Assembly (NCBI GenBank): GCA_003553825.1
Contig: PWFL01000014.1
Coordinates: 1-8,153 of the forward strand
Source of the DNA: Candidatus Iainarchaeum sp.
Lineage (GTDB): Archaea > B1Sed10-29
Direction of reading: 5' to 3'
Length of the DNA stretch: 8,153 nt
Position 1 is the stretch's first letter; each line of letters starts with the position of its first letter. This document shows, in pieces, positions 1-5,946 of this stretch. Position numbers and translations under genes: made by a program. The notes under the pieces are model-generated. The model was not told the DNA's origin and did no database searches. It was given only the letters and a program-made list of their open reading frames with translations.

Positions 1-5
1 GAAAC

Positions 6-1262
6 ATGAAGCTACAGCCACCAAAAGGAACAAGAGACCTACTACCGGAACAGACAAGAAAAAGACAGAAACTGTTCAAAGAAATGAGAAACGTGTTCGA
101 ATCCTACGGATACGGAGAAGTTGAAACACCCGCATTCGAGTACTTCGATCTACTATCAGAAAAATCAGGACCGGAGATAGAAGAAGAAATATACGCGTTC
201 GAAGACAAAGGTGGGAGAAAACTAGGGCTGAGATTCGATCCAACCGTACCCATAGCCAGGATAGTTGCCTCGGACCCATCCAAGCCAAAGCCAATCAAGT
301 ACTACTACATAACCAGGATGTGGAGGTACGACCAGCCACAAGCAGGTAGAATGAGAGAGTTCTGGCAAGCAGGATGCGAGTTAATAGGCTCGGATCAACC
401 GGAAGCCGATGCAGAGATACTTAAAATAGCTAACGAACTACTGGAAAAAACCACCAACGAAGAATACATCATGAAAGTCAATTCAAGAGAAATATCCGAA
501 GCACTAGCAAAAAAAGCGGGAGCGGAGAACAAAGAAGAAAAACTCGAACTATTCAGAGCAGTTGATAAACTGGATAAAAAAACAAAACAAGAAGTGGAAA
601 AAGAACTAAGGGAAAAGAAAGTGGATGTGGAGAAATTCAGAGAAATGATGAAATACATAGAGGAAGAAAAGGTTCCTGAAAAATCAAGGGAAAACCTTGA
701 CAAGATAATAAAAACAGCTGAACAGCTAGGAATAAACAGAGAAAACATAAAGATAGATCTATCAATAACCAGAGGACTCGACTACTACACGGGATTCGTG
801 TTCGAAACATTCATAAAAGGAAAAGAAGAAAAAGGCTCAGTATGCTCCGGAGGAAGATACAACTCACTCATAGGAATATACGGAGATAGAGAAACACCAG
901 CAACCGGGTTCGGACTCGGAATAGATAGATTACTGGAAATAACAGATGATAATGAAGAAGAATACAGGTCAGCGGACATCTACATCTGCCCGGTGAAGGA
1001 CGAAGCAAGGGAAAACACGGTCAAACTAACACAGGAGCTAAGGGAAAAAGGATACAGAGCCGAAACCGATGTGATGGACAGATCAATAGCAAAACAGCTC
1101 AGCTACATGGACTCAAAGAACATACCCTACGCACTGATAATAGGGCCAGAAGAGATAGAGAAAAACGAAGTAACCATCAAGGACATGGAGAAAGGAGAAG
1201 AAAAAACAGTGGATAAAAAAGACTTGGAAAAAGAGCTTGAAAAACTAGTGAAAAAAGATTAA
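6..1262 (+). CDS. hisS: Histidyl-tRNA synthetase (class II)
   Basis: This enzyme charges tRNA-His with histidine using ATP, in the cytoplasm. At 418 residues it has the usual HisRS length. The class II catalytic core comes first: PKGTRD at residues 6-11, motif 1 around 41-50 (TPAFEYFDLL), FDPTVPIAR at 77-85, and the motif 2 region at 104-128 ending REFWQAGCELIG. A Lys/Glu-rich insertion domain spans roughly 130-250. The histidine-specific signatures RGLDYYTG (256-263) and SGGRY (281-285) follow, then motif 3 GFGLGIDRL (301-309). The C-terminal anticodon-binding domain runs from about 324 (ADIYICPV) to the end. All catalytic signatures are intact. The ATG at 6 gives the expected N-terminus, but only five bases precede it, so its promoter and ribosome-binding site cannot be judged. 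The next gene starts one base after its TAA, so the two are probably co-transcribed. Confidence 0.97.
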   Translation: MKLQPPKGTRDLLPEQTRKRQKLFKEMRNVFESYGYGEVETPAFEYFDLLSEKSGPEIEEEIYAFEDKGGRKLGLRFDPTVPIARIVASDPSKPKPIKYYYITRMWRYDQPQAGRMREFWQAGCELIGSDQPEADAEILKIANELLEKTTNEEYIMKVNSREISEALAKKAGAENKEEKLELFRAVDKLDKKTKQEVEKELREKKVDVEKFREMMKYIEEEKVPEKSRENLDKIIKTAEQLGINRENIKIDLSITRGLDYYTGFVFETFIKGKEEKGSVCSGGRYNSLIGIYGDRETPATGFGLGIDRLLEITDDNEEEYRSADIYICPVKDEARENTVKLTQELREKGYRAETDVMDRSIAKQLSYMDSKNIPYALIIGPEEIEKNEVTIKDMEKGEEKTVDKKDLEKELEKLVKKD

Positions 1263-1263
1263 T

Positions 1264-1872
1264 ATGAAGCTAACCGACTTCGATGGAGAAGAACCCGAAG
1301 AAGAAAAAGAAACTCTTGAAGATAAACTGAAAGATAAAGATCTTCAAGAAGTAGTGGATATGATAGCTAACTGCGAGAAATGCAGGCTACATGAAAACAG
1401 AACAAACCCGGTACCGGGAGAAGGGCCTGAAAACGCCGCGATAATGCTCATAGGAGAAGGACCGGGTGAAAACGAGGACGAACAGGGCAGGCCATTCGTT
1501 GGATCAGCTGGAAAAAAACTGGACGAGTGCCTGGAAAAAGCAGGGATAAACAGGGAAAAGATATTCATTTCAAATACAGTGAAATGTAGGCCCCCTGATA
1601 ACAGGGACCCATACAGGGATGAATTAAGGGCTTGTCACCCGTATACAGAGAGAATAGTTGAAATAATCGATCCCAAAGTAATTGGACTGCTCGGTAGAGT
1701 GCCCACGAAAAGATTTCTTGGAAAGGAATCAATAACAAAAGTAAGAGGACAGAAGATAGAGAATAATGGAAGAGTATACATACCGATGTTCCATCCAGCT
1801 GCATTGAGATACAAGGCTAGCAGAGAAGAACAATTAGTAAAGGACTTGAGAACTCTTCTAGATCAGATATAG
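1264..1872 (+). CDS. udg: Uracil-DNA glycosylase, family 4 (Fe-S type)
   Basis: The product removes uracil, which arises by cytosine deamination, from DNA and so starts base excision repair. Four cysteines fit the 4Fe-4S ligands of family 4: C37 and C40 (CEKC), C108 (VKCRPP) and C124 (ACHP). The water-activating and uracil-binding motif A reads GEGPGENEDEQGRPFVG at 64-80, and motif B is FHPAA at 176-180, as in archaeal members. The length, 202 residues, is near the family norm, but the first cysteine pair lies about 20 residues later than I recall for the Thermotoga enzyme. The extra N-terminus is acidic (EEPEEEKE). The ATG at 1264 follows the hisS stop by one base and has no clear Shine-Dalgarno, so translational coupling is likely. 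A later ATG at 1360 (residue 33) is possible but leaves only four residues before C37. The gene converges on an EndoQ gene 18 nt away. Confidence 0.95.
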   Translation: MKLTDFDGEEPEEEKETLEDKLKDKDLQEVVDMIANCEKCRLHENRTNPVPGEGPENAAIMLIGEGPGENEDEQGRPFVGSAGKKLDECLEKAGINREKIFISNTVKCRPPDNRDPYRDELRACHPYTERIVEIIDPKVIGLLGRVPTKRFLGKESITKVRGQKIENNGRVYIPMFHPAALRYKASREEQLVKDLRTLLDQI

Positions 1873-1879
1873 TTGAATT

Positions 1880-1907
1880 TTCTAGATTCTTCAGAATTCT
1901 CCTAGAA
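1880..1907. terminator. Inverted repeat between convergent genes (possible terminator)
   Basis: TTCTAG at 1880-1885 pairs with CTAGAA at 1902-1907. Inside it ATTC (1886-1889) pairs with GAAT (1894-1897) around a four-base loop, leaving a four-base bulge at 1898-1901. The element occupies the 18-nt gap between the two stop codons and the last codons of the EndoQ gene. On the + strand a run of six T lies further on at 1921-1926, which could act as an archaeal U-tract terminator for hisS-udg. The minus strand has no T-run just beyond the repeat. AT-rich inverted repeats of this size also arise by chance, so the function is a guess. Confidence 0.3.
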
Positions 1908-3162
1908 CGCTCTGTTCAGGTTTTTTACCTTTCTTCATCTTCTCTTCATCAAAAACCGGTTCACCGTAAACACCGTCGTATCCCGGTTTCCATTCGACTT
2001 TTCCTTTCCGTGTTTTTTCTATGTAGCTGGCTATTTTTCTATTGGTTTCTTGTTCTATTTTATCCGTCTCGGTGTTCAGTAATACGTTTAATTCGTCTTT
2101 GAATCTATCTATTAGTTTGCGGTGTTTTTTCTCAACTGTCTTGGTCTTCATGCCCATGTCCATTGCTAGTGAAATTATCTTCTGTAATGGAATGAGTGAA
2201 GTGAATGGTGTTTTTCCATCTGGTTTATATCCCGGTTCCCTGTCCGCTAGTTCTTCGACTCTGTGCATCACTCCGAGTGTCATCTGTTTTCCGCATGATG
2301 GGCAGATGTTGTTGTACTTCTCCATTGCTTTTCTTGGATTCATGGATATGTTGCATTTTCTGTGTCCGTCCCAGTGGTACTTTCCTTCCTCGGGGTAGAA
2401 CTCGATTGTTCTCTCGAACTGATCTCTATCCTCTTCCTTAATGACTTTTATCAGGTTATTGTACGATACTTCTTCTAATTGAAATACATTGGCTTCTCTA
2501 CCCATTCTATAGGGGTAGGGAGAGTGTGAATCGCTGTTGGAGATTAGTGTATATTCGTCCAGGCTGGATAGCCTCCAGTTCATCTGAGGATCGGAGCTTA
2601 GACCTGTTTCTAATGCATGTATATGTTTCTCCTGATCTTTGTAGCATTCTTCCACTGAATCAAAGCCCGAGTTGGATCCGAATAATGAGTAGTGTGGTGT
2701 CCAGACGTGTGCTGGTATGATGAAGTTCTTTTTAGAGATCTCCATTATTTTCTCCACTGTTTCCGGAGCGGTTAGGTTAAAGCTTGGTCTTCCGTCTATT
2801 GATAGATCTGTGTGGTTGCTCAGTTCATCGTTTATTTGTTCAACTATCTCCAGGCTGGGTGTGATTATCACTTGGTGTATTTTTTTGAGTTCTCCGTCTT
2901 CTCTGTATTCGTTGCTTATTTCCGTGCTCGGAACGAAGTAGATATCTTTCTTTCCTTCTTTGTATCTGTAGAAATCGGTTTCAGGGTCTTTTTCAAGGTT
3001 TTGTTCTAGGTGTTCTAGGTACTCTGGATGGGTGTAGTCTCCTGTTCCCAGTAGGTTTATTCCTTTTTTCTTCGCTCCTTTGAATAGTCCTGGTATGTTT
3101 GATTTTGGACTGGTTGCTCTCGCGTATTTGGAGTGTAGGTGCAGGTCGGCTATTATCTCCAT
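1891..3162 (-). CDS. endoQ: Endonuclease Q (PHP-domain deaminated-DNA endonuclease)
   Basis: EndoQ cuts DNA 5' of uracil, hypoxanthine, xanthine and abasic sites. At 423 residues it matches the length of the Pyrococcus enzyme. An N-terminal PHP phosphoesterase domain carries the metal ligands: DLHLHS (6-11), GTGDYTHP (39-46), STE (79-81), IHQ (95-97), PAHVWTPH (150-157), ALETGLSSD (183-191) and SNSDSHSP (208-215). A zinc-binding part follows, with HRKC (267-270), CPSCGK (287-292) and RVEELADR (301-308). A helical C-terminal region leads to a last segment, QSVLGEF (417-423), that reads as a PCNA-interacting box. The ATG gives the canonical N-terminus directly before the HLHS motif. The Shine-Dalgarno is weak (an AAGAGAAG purine stretch). 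It starts 20 nt after the PAC2 gene and is probably the last gene of the run. The fold and family are clear; activity is inferred from the family. Confidence 0.93.
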   Translation of the reverse strand: MEIIADLHLHSKYARATSPKSNIPGLFKGAKKKGINLLGTGDYTHPEYLEHLEQNLEKDPETDFYRYKEGKKDIYFVPSTEISNEYREDGELKKIHQVIITPSLEIVEQINDELSNHTDLSIDGRPSFNLTAPETVEKIMEISKKNFIIPAHVWTPHYSLFGSNSGFDSVEECYKDQEKHIHALETGLSSDPQMNWRLSSLDEYTLISNSDSHSPYPYRMGREANVFQLEEVSYNNLIKVIKEEDRDQFERTIEFYPEEGKYHWDGHRKCNISMNPRKAMEKYNNICPSCGKQMTLGVMHRVEELADREPGYKPDGKTPFTSLIPLQKIISLAMDMGMKTKTVEKKHRKLIDRFKDELNVLLNTETDKIEQETNRKIASYIEKTRKGKVEWKPGYDGVYGEPVFDEEKMKKGKKPEQSVLGEF

Positions 3163-3182
3163 GCTTCTCTTTTTTAGGTTTT

Positions 3183-3947
3183 TCAGTGTATGTATTCTGT
3201 GGGTGTTTCGGGTTGGTCGGTTGGTTGTTCCGGTGTTTGTTGTGATTGTTGGCTCATCATCTTGTTAACTGCTTTTTCCATTTCTTCTCTTTTTTGATCC
3301 AGGTCGGTGTAGTCAACCTCTAAATCTATTTCTCCTTCGAGTACTTTTAGTAGGTTCTTCGCGGCGTTTGGATCTATGAATTTTCCATGGGTTTGTCCCA
3401 TTAGGCATATTCCATCGATTCCTTTTGCTCTACCGTATTCTAGTAGTAGTCCCGCGGCTCCTACTATTGGGCCTTGCCTGTCGAATTTTACTCCGTGTTC
3501 TTCGAATCTTTCCTTTAGTTTTTTATCGGTCACTGCTCCGTATATTGTCGGGTCTTTTTGCAGTTGTTTTGTGCCCAGTCCTCCTAGAGTGTATATGAAG
3601 CTTGTTCCTAGTTTTTCTGCTTCTTCCGCTACTTTTTGTGATAGCAGGTGCTGTGCTTCGGGTGTTGTTCCTTGGTCCCTTCCTTTTAGCAGGAGTAAAT
3701 CGTTTTTTCCTTTCTCGGTTTCGTGGTAGTATATGTGGTTTTTTCTGGGTTCTATCTCCGCGTCTTTGTTTATTATTACTTGTGGTGAGAATAGATTAGA
3801 GCTTATTTCAGCGTATTTCTCCGGCTCGAACTGGTTTATCAGGTGGTCAACGCTTATTTTTCCAACCATTCCTATTCCTGGTAGTCCTTCGATGAGTATT
3901 GGTGATTCTGGATCTATCTTTGTTTTTCTATCTATCTTGATCTTCAT
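3183..3947 (-). CDS. PAC2-family protein (proteasome assembly chaperone homologue)
   Basis: This is an archaeal member of the PAC2 family, related to the eukaryotic proteasome assembly chaperones and to the Pba proteins of Pyrococcus; members are thought to help assemble or activate the 20S proteasome. Visible family features are the N-terminal glycine-rich segment IEGLPGIGMVGK (19-30), the SPQVIIN region (54-60), TLGGLGT (120-126) and GPIVGAAGLLLEYG (159-172). The core ends near residue 230. A Gln/Pro/Thr-rich tail of about 23 residues follows (232-254), ending EYIH. That end is close to, but does not fit, the hydrophobic-Tyr-any motif that docks into proteasome rings, because the Tyr is third from the end. 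The ATG is preceded by an AAGGAT stretch five bases away. The gene starts 14 nt after the aIF2-alpha stop, where many archaea carry nop10. The family call is firm; the partner is not known. Confidence 0.9.
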   Translation of the reverse strand: MKIKIDRKTKIDPESPILIEGLPGIGMVGKISVDHLINQFEPEKYAEISSNLFSPQVIINKDAEIEPRKNHIYYHETEKGKNDLLLLKGRDQGTTPEAQHLLSQKVAEEAEKLGTSFIYTLGGLGTKQLQKDPTIYGAVTDKKLKERFEEHGVKFDRQGPIVGAAGLLLEYGRAKGIDGICLMGQTHGKFIDPNAAKNLLKVLEGEIDLEVDYTDLDQKREEMEKAVNKMMSQQSQQTPEQPTDQPETPTEYIH

Positions 3948-3961
3948 GTTTATCCTTTTTT

Positions 3962-4732
3962 TTATTTTTGTTTTCGTTCAAACTTCATCTTGGCTTTTTC
4001 GTTCAGTCCCTTTTTCACTTTTTCCTTTGCTTCTTTTAGTTCTTCTTCTGCTTCTTCGTAGTCTCTTGCCGTTATCTTGAGTTTGTATTCGGGTGCTGAG
4101 ACGTATTCTACTTTCACGTTTTCCTTTGTTATTGGTTTTAGTGCTTTTTTAATCAGTTCTATTCCGTTTCCTTGTAGTGTTTCTATGTTAAAGCTTCCTT
4201 CTATGGTGACTTCGGGTGGCTTGATGTTTTCCTTTGAGTAGTTTATTATTTCTTCTTTCCATTCTTTTGATATGTCGATGTCTTTGAGTGCTTTTTCTCC
4301 TTCTGCCGATATTTCTTCGAATGCTTCGTATGGGTCTTCGTATTTCTCGGTTAGTTTTGGTATTATTTCTTTCTTTGCTTTTTCAGGATCTTTTTCAAGT
4401 TTTTCCGCGAGCTGTTCTATGGTTCTGTTCGTTCTTTTTTCTCGTTTCCATTGATCCATTTTTCTCTTCATCTGTGTTTCGTTAACTGTTTTGAGTGATA
4501 GGTTTATGGTGTTTTTATCTTCCTCTACTTTTGTTACTTCCGCTACTCTGGTTTCTCCTGTTGATACGTGGCTTCTTATGTTCTTTACCCAGCTCTTGGT
4601 CACGTTGCTTATGTGGATGAACCCGTCTCTGTTTTTGTACTCGATTAGATCGGCTACTGCGCCGTAGTCCATTATTCTTTTTATTTTAACTATTACTAGT
4701 TCGCCTTCTTCTGGCCATCCTTGTTTTTCCAT
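3962..4732 (-). CDS. eif2a: Translation initiation factor aIF2, alpha subunit
   Basis: This is the alpha subunit of the aIF2 heterotrimer that brings initiator Met-tRNA to the small ribosomal subunit. Its 256 residues are typical of archaeal aIF2-alpha. An N-terminal S1-type RNA-binding domain spans about 10-83, with DYGAVADL (22-29), DGFIHISNV (36-44) and INLSL (76-80). A helical middle domain runs from about 85 (QMKRKMDQWKREKR) to 170. The C-terminal alpha-beta domain from about 172 (PPEVTIEG, then IELIKKAL) binds the gamma subunit in known structures. The ATG is supported by an extended Shine-Dalgarno two bases upstream. The gene lies 40 nt after rps27e, in the common archaeal order eL42-eS27-aIF2-alpha. 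The C-terminus ends in a Lys/Glu-rich helix. Confidence 0.96.
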   Translation of the reverse strand: MEKQGWPEEGELVIVKIKRIMDYGAVADLIEYKNRDGFIHISNVTKSWVKNIRSHVSTGETRVAEVTKVEEDKNTINLSLKTVNETQMKRKMDQWKREKRTNRTIEQLAEKLEKDPEKAKKEIIPKLTEKYEDPYEAFEEISAEGEKALKDIDISKEWKEEIINYSKENIKPPEVTIEGSFNIETLQGNGIELIKKALKPITKENVKVEYVSAPEYKLKITARDYEEAEEELKEAKEKVKKGLNEKAKMKFERKQK

Positions 4733-4734
4733 TT

Positions 4735-4742
4735 GATCACCT
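4735..4742 (-). promoter_or_regulatory. Extended Shine-Dalgarno of the aIF2-alpha gene
   Basis: AGGTGATC on the minus strand, two bases before the ATG at 4732, is complementary to the archaeal 16S rRNA 3' end (GAUCACCU). It fixes the start and recurs before rpl44e. Confidence 0.8.
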
Positions 4743-4772
4743 AGAATCAGTTCGGGTTTGAGTTGAATTGGT

Positions 4773-4961
4773 TTAGCCCAGTTCTTTCTTTATCTCTGCT
4801 TTTATTCTTGCTTTTCCGCCTCTTGATTCTGCTAGTGTTTCTCCGCAGTTGTTGCATTCTACTTCGCTTGCCGCGGAGTTGAATATTATTTGTTGTTCAT
4901 TGCATTTGCTGCATTCTACTTTTAGGAACTTTGATCTTGGTCCTGGGAAGTACTTTGGCAT
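4773..4961 (-). CDS. rps27e: Small ribosomal subunit protein eS27 (S27e)
   Basis: A component of the archaeal and eukaryotic small ribosomal subunit. The 62-residue length is normal. It has one zinc ribbon with ligands C17 and C20 (CSKC) and C36 and C39 (CNNC). The ribbon is preceded by the basic family motif FLKVEC (12-17) and followed by the typical GETLAES-GGKA segment (40-51) and a helix ending KKELG. The ATG has a strong Shine-Dalgarno (AGAGGTG) five bases upstream. It lies 13 nt after rpl44e and 40 nt before the aIF2-alpha gene, the usual archaeal arrangement, so the three are very likely co-expressed. Confidence 0.96.
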   Translation of the reverse strand: MPKYFPGPRSKFLKVECSKCNEQQIIFNSAASEVECNNCGETLAESRGGKARIKAEIKKELG

Positions 4962-4966
4962 GTTTA

Positions 4967-4973
4967 CACCTCT
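4967..4973 (-). promoter_or_regulatory. Shine-Dalgarno of rps27e
   Basis: AGAGGTG on the minus strand lies five bases before the ATG at 4961, within the 13-nt gap to rpl44e. Confidence 0.75.
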
Positions 4974-4974
4974 T

Positions 4975-5259
4975 TTATCTTTCTATTTCTATTTTTTTCC
5001 GTGATCTTGGGTAGTTTTTCTCTATTTTGTTTCCGCATTCACTGCATTCTAGCAGTACTTTTCGTTTTTTGCTCTGTTTCACTGGATCGGTTTTTTCTCC
5101 TATTCTTGATGTGTATCCGCTTGTTCTTCTTCTGTGTTTTCTGTTTCCTTTTGCCATTCCTCTGTCGTCTCTTCCTCCTTTGTGCACTTGCTGTGCTCTG
5201 TGTTCTTGGTGTTCTCTGCACTTCGGGCAGTATGTTTTGATTTTTTCAGGTATCTTCAT
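4975..5259 (-). CDS. rpl44e: Large ribosomal subunit protein eL42 (L44e)
   Basis: A zinc-binding protein of the large subunit near the tRNA exit site. From the ATG at 5259 it is 94 residues and begins MKIPEKIKTYCPKC, the classic L44e start. The zinc ligands are C11 and C14 (CPKC) and C72 and C75 (CSEC), separated by a very basic loop with QVHKGGRDDRGMAKGNRKHRRR-like sequence that contacts rRNA. A GTG at 5268 would add three residues, but it sits inside the Shine-Dalgarno AGGTGATC, so I take the ATG as the true start. The start codon lies inside the 3' end of the gins gene (14-nt overlap), which suggests translational coupling. rps27e follows after 13 nt. Confidence 0.96.
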   Translation of the reverse strand: MKIPEKIKTYCPKCREHQEHRAQQVHKGGRDDRGMAKGNRKHRRRTSGYTSRIGEKTDPVKQSKKRKVLLECSECGNKIEKNYPRSRKKIEIER

Positions 5260-5926
5260 CTTGATCACCTTGTGTTTTTTTGCTTTCTATTTTCTTTGCT
5301 AGTCCTTTTTCCGATAGTATTTCGGCTTGTTGTTCGGGTAGTTTTATCTCGGTATCGGGTTTGTACGGTCCGAGTTTTTTGAGATTGTCATAAACAAATT
5401 CTGGCACTTCTTTTAGTATTTTTACCATTACTTTATTTAAGTCTTCGTCTTGAGCTCGTTCTTTTTCCCCTTCGGATTCCGATTCCTCCTTTATTTTTAC
5501 TGTCTCGTTTTGTTCTTCTGTTTTTTCTTGTTTTTCTTTCCTCTCTTTTTCTGTTTCTTCAGTTGTATTGGGTTTTTTTAGATGTAGTACTTGTTTTAAT
5601 TGATCTCTGCCGTTTTGTACTGCGTTTCTTAGTTCTTTGTAGATTTCTTTTTCTTTGTTGGTTAGGTTGTATTCTCTTATGTCATCTGGGTTTTCTTTGA
5701 TTGCTCTTGATAGTATTTTTCTTTCTCTTTTTTTGTAGAGATCCTTAGCTATTTTTCTTATGTTGTCTAGTTCTTTTTTGATCTTTGGATCCATTTCTTC
5801 CTGGTATTTTTCCTTTTTTTGTTTCACCAGTTCTTTTAGTTCTTCGTAGAATCCTTTTCTTATCTCTACTAGGTTAGCGGTGTTTTTTTCCTTTCTTTGG
5901 TACTTTCTGAGTTCTTTGTAGTCCAT
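5246..5926 (-). CDS. gins51: GINS complex subunit (Gins51-like)
   Basis: GINS binds MCM and the Cdc45/RecJ-like protein to form the active replicative helicase and also contacts primase. At 226 residues this protein has the A-then-B domain order of Gins51 (Sld5/Psf1 type). An N-terminal helical A domain covers about 1-117 (starting YKELRKYQRKEK, with FYEELKELV at 26-34 and RKILSRAI at 69-76). A highly charged Glu/Lys/Thr linker covers about 118-163. A small beta-rich B domain at 164-215 has VMVKILKEVPEFV (166-178), GPYKPDTEIKLP (186-197) and the AEILSEKGLAKKI segment (201-213). An acidic tail DQDEDT ends it. The ATG has AGGTGA four bases upstream. It lies 20 nt downstream of priS, which agrees with a role at the replication fork. 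The family is well supported by domain order and context; the subunit type is a little less sure. Confidence 0.88.
   Translation of the reverse strand: MDYKELRKYQRKEKNTANLVEIRKGFYEELKELVKQKKEKYQEEMDPKIKKELDNIRKIAKDLYKKRERKILSRAIKENPDDIREYNLTNKEKEIYKELRNAVQNGRDQLKQVLHLKKPNTTEETEKERKEKQEKTEEQNETVKIKEESESEGEKERAQDEDLNKVMVKILKEVPEFVYDNLKKLGPYKPDTEIKLPEQQAEILSEKGLAKKIESKKTQGDQDEDT
5263..5270 (-). promoter_or_regulatory. Extended Shine-Dalgarno of rpl44e (decides the start)
   Basis: AGGTGATC on the minus strand lies three bases before the ATG at 5259 and matches the 16S 3' end over eight bases. It contains the GTG at 5268, which argues that this GTG is part of the ribosome-binding site and not the start codon. 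The site lies within the gins coding region. Confidence 0.8.
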
Positions 5927-5930
5927 GTGT

Positions 5931-5936
5931 TCACCT
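5931..5936 (-). promoter_or_regulatory. Shine-Dalgarno of gins
   Basis: AGGTGA on the minus strand lies four bases before the ATG at 5926, in the 20-nt gap after priS. Confidence 0.7.
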
Positions 5937-5946
5937 TTTTTTTACT

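Noticed and set aside
1834..1869. PIP-box near the C-terminus of the glycosylase
   Set aside because: EEQLVKDLRTLLDQI has a Gln but lacks the hydrophobic residue at the fourth position and the aromatic residues.
3186..3197. HbYX-type proteasome docking motif at the PAC2 C-terminus
   Set aside because: The end is EYIH, with Tyr third from the end; the motif needs Tyr as the penultimate residue.
4733..4772. Internal promoter in the 40-nt gap before the aIF2-alpha gene
   Set aside because: I see no TATA-like element in the gap, only the ribosome-binding site.
5001..5302. Long open frames on the + strand opposite rpl44e and gins, coding Phe/Leu/Cys-rich membrane-like peptides
   Set aside because: They are antisense shadows: T-poor codons on the real strand give T-rich, hydrophobic-looking frames on the other. 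The same applies opposite the PAC2, aIF2-alpha, priS, priL and EndoQ genes.
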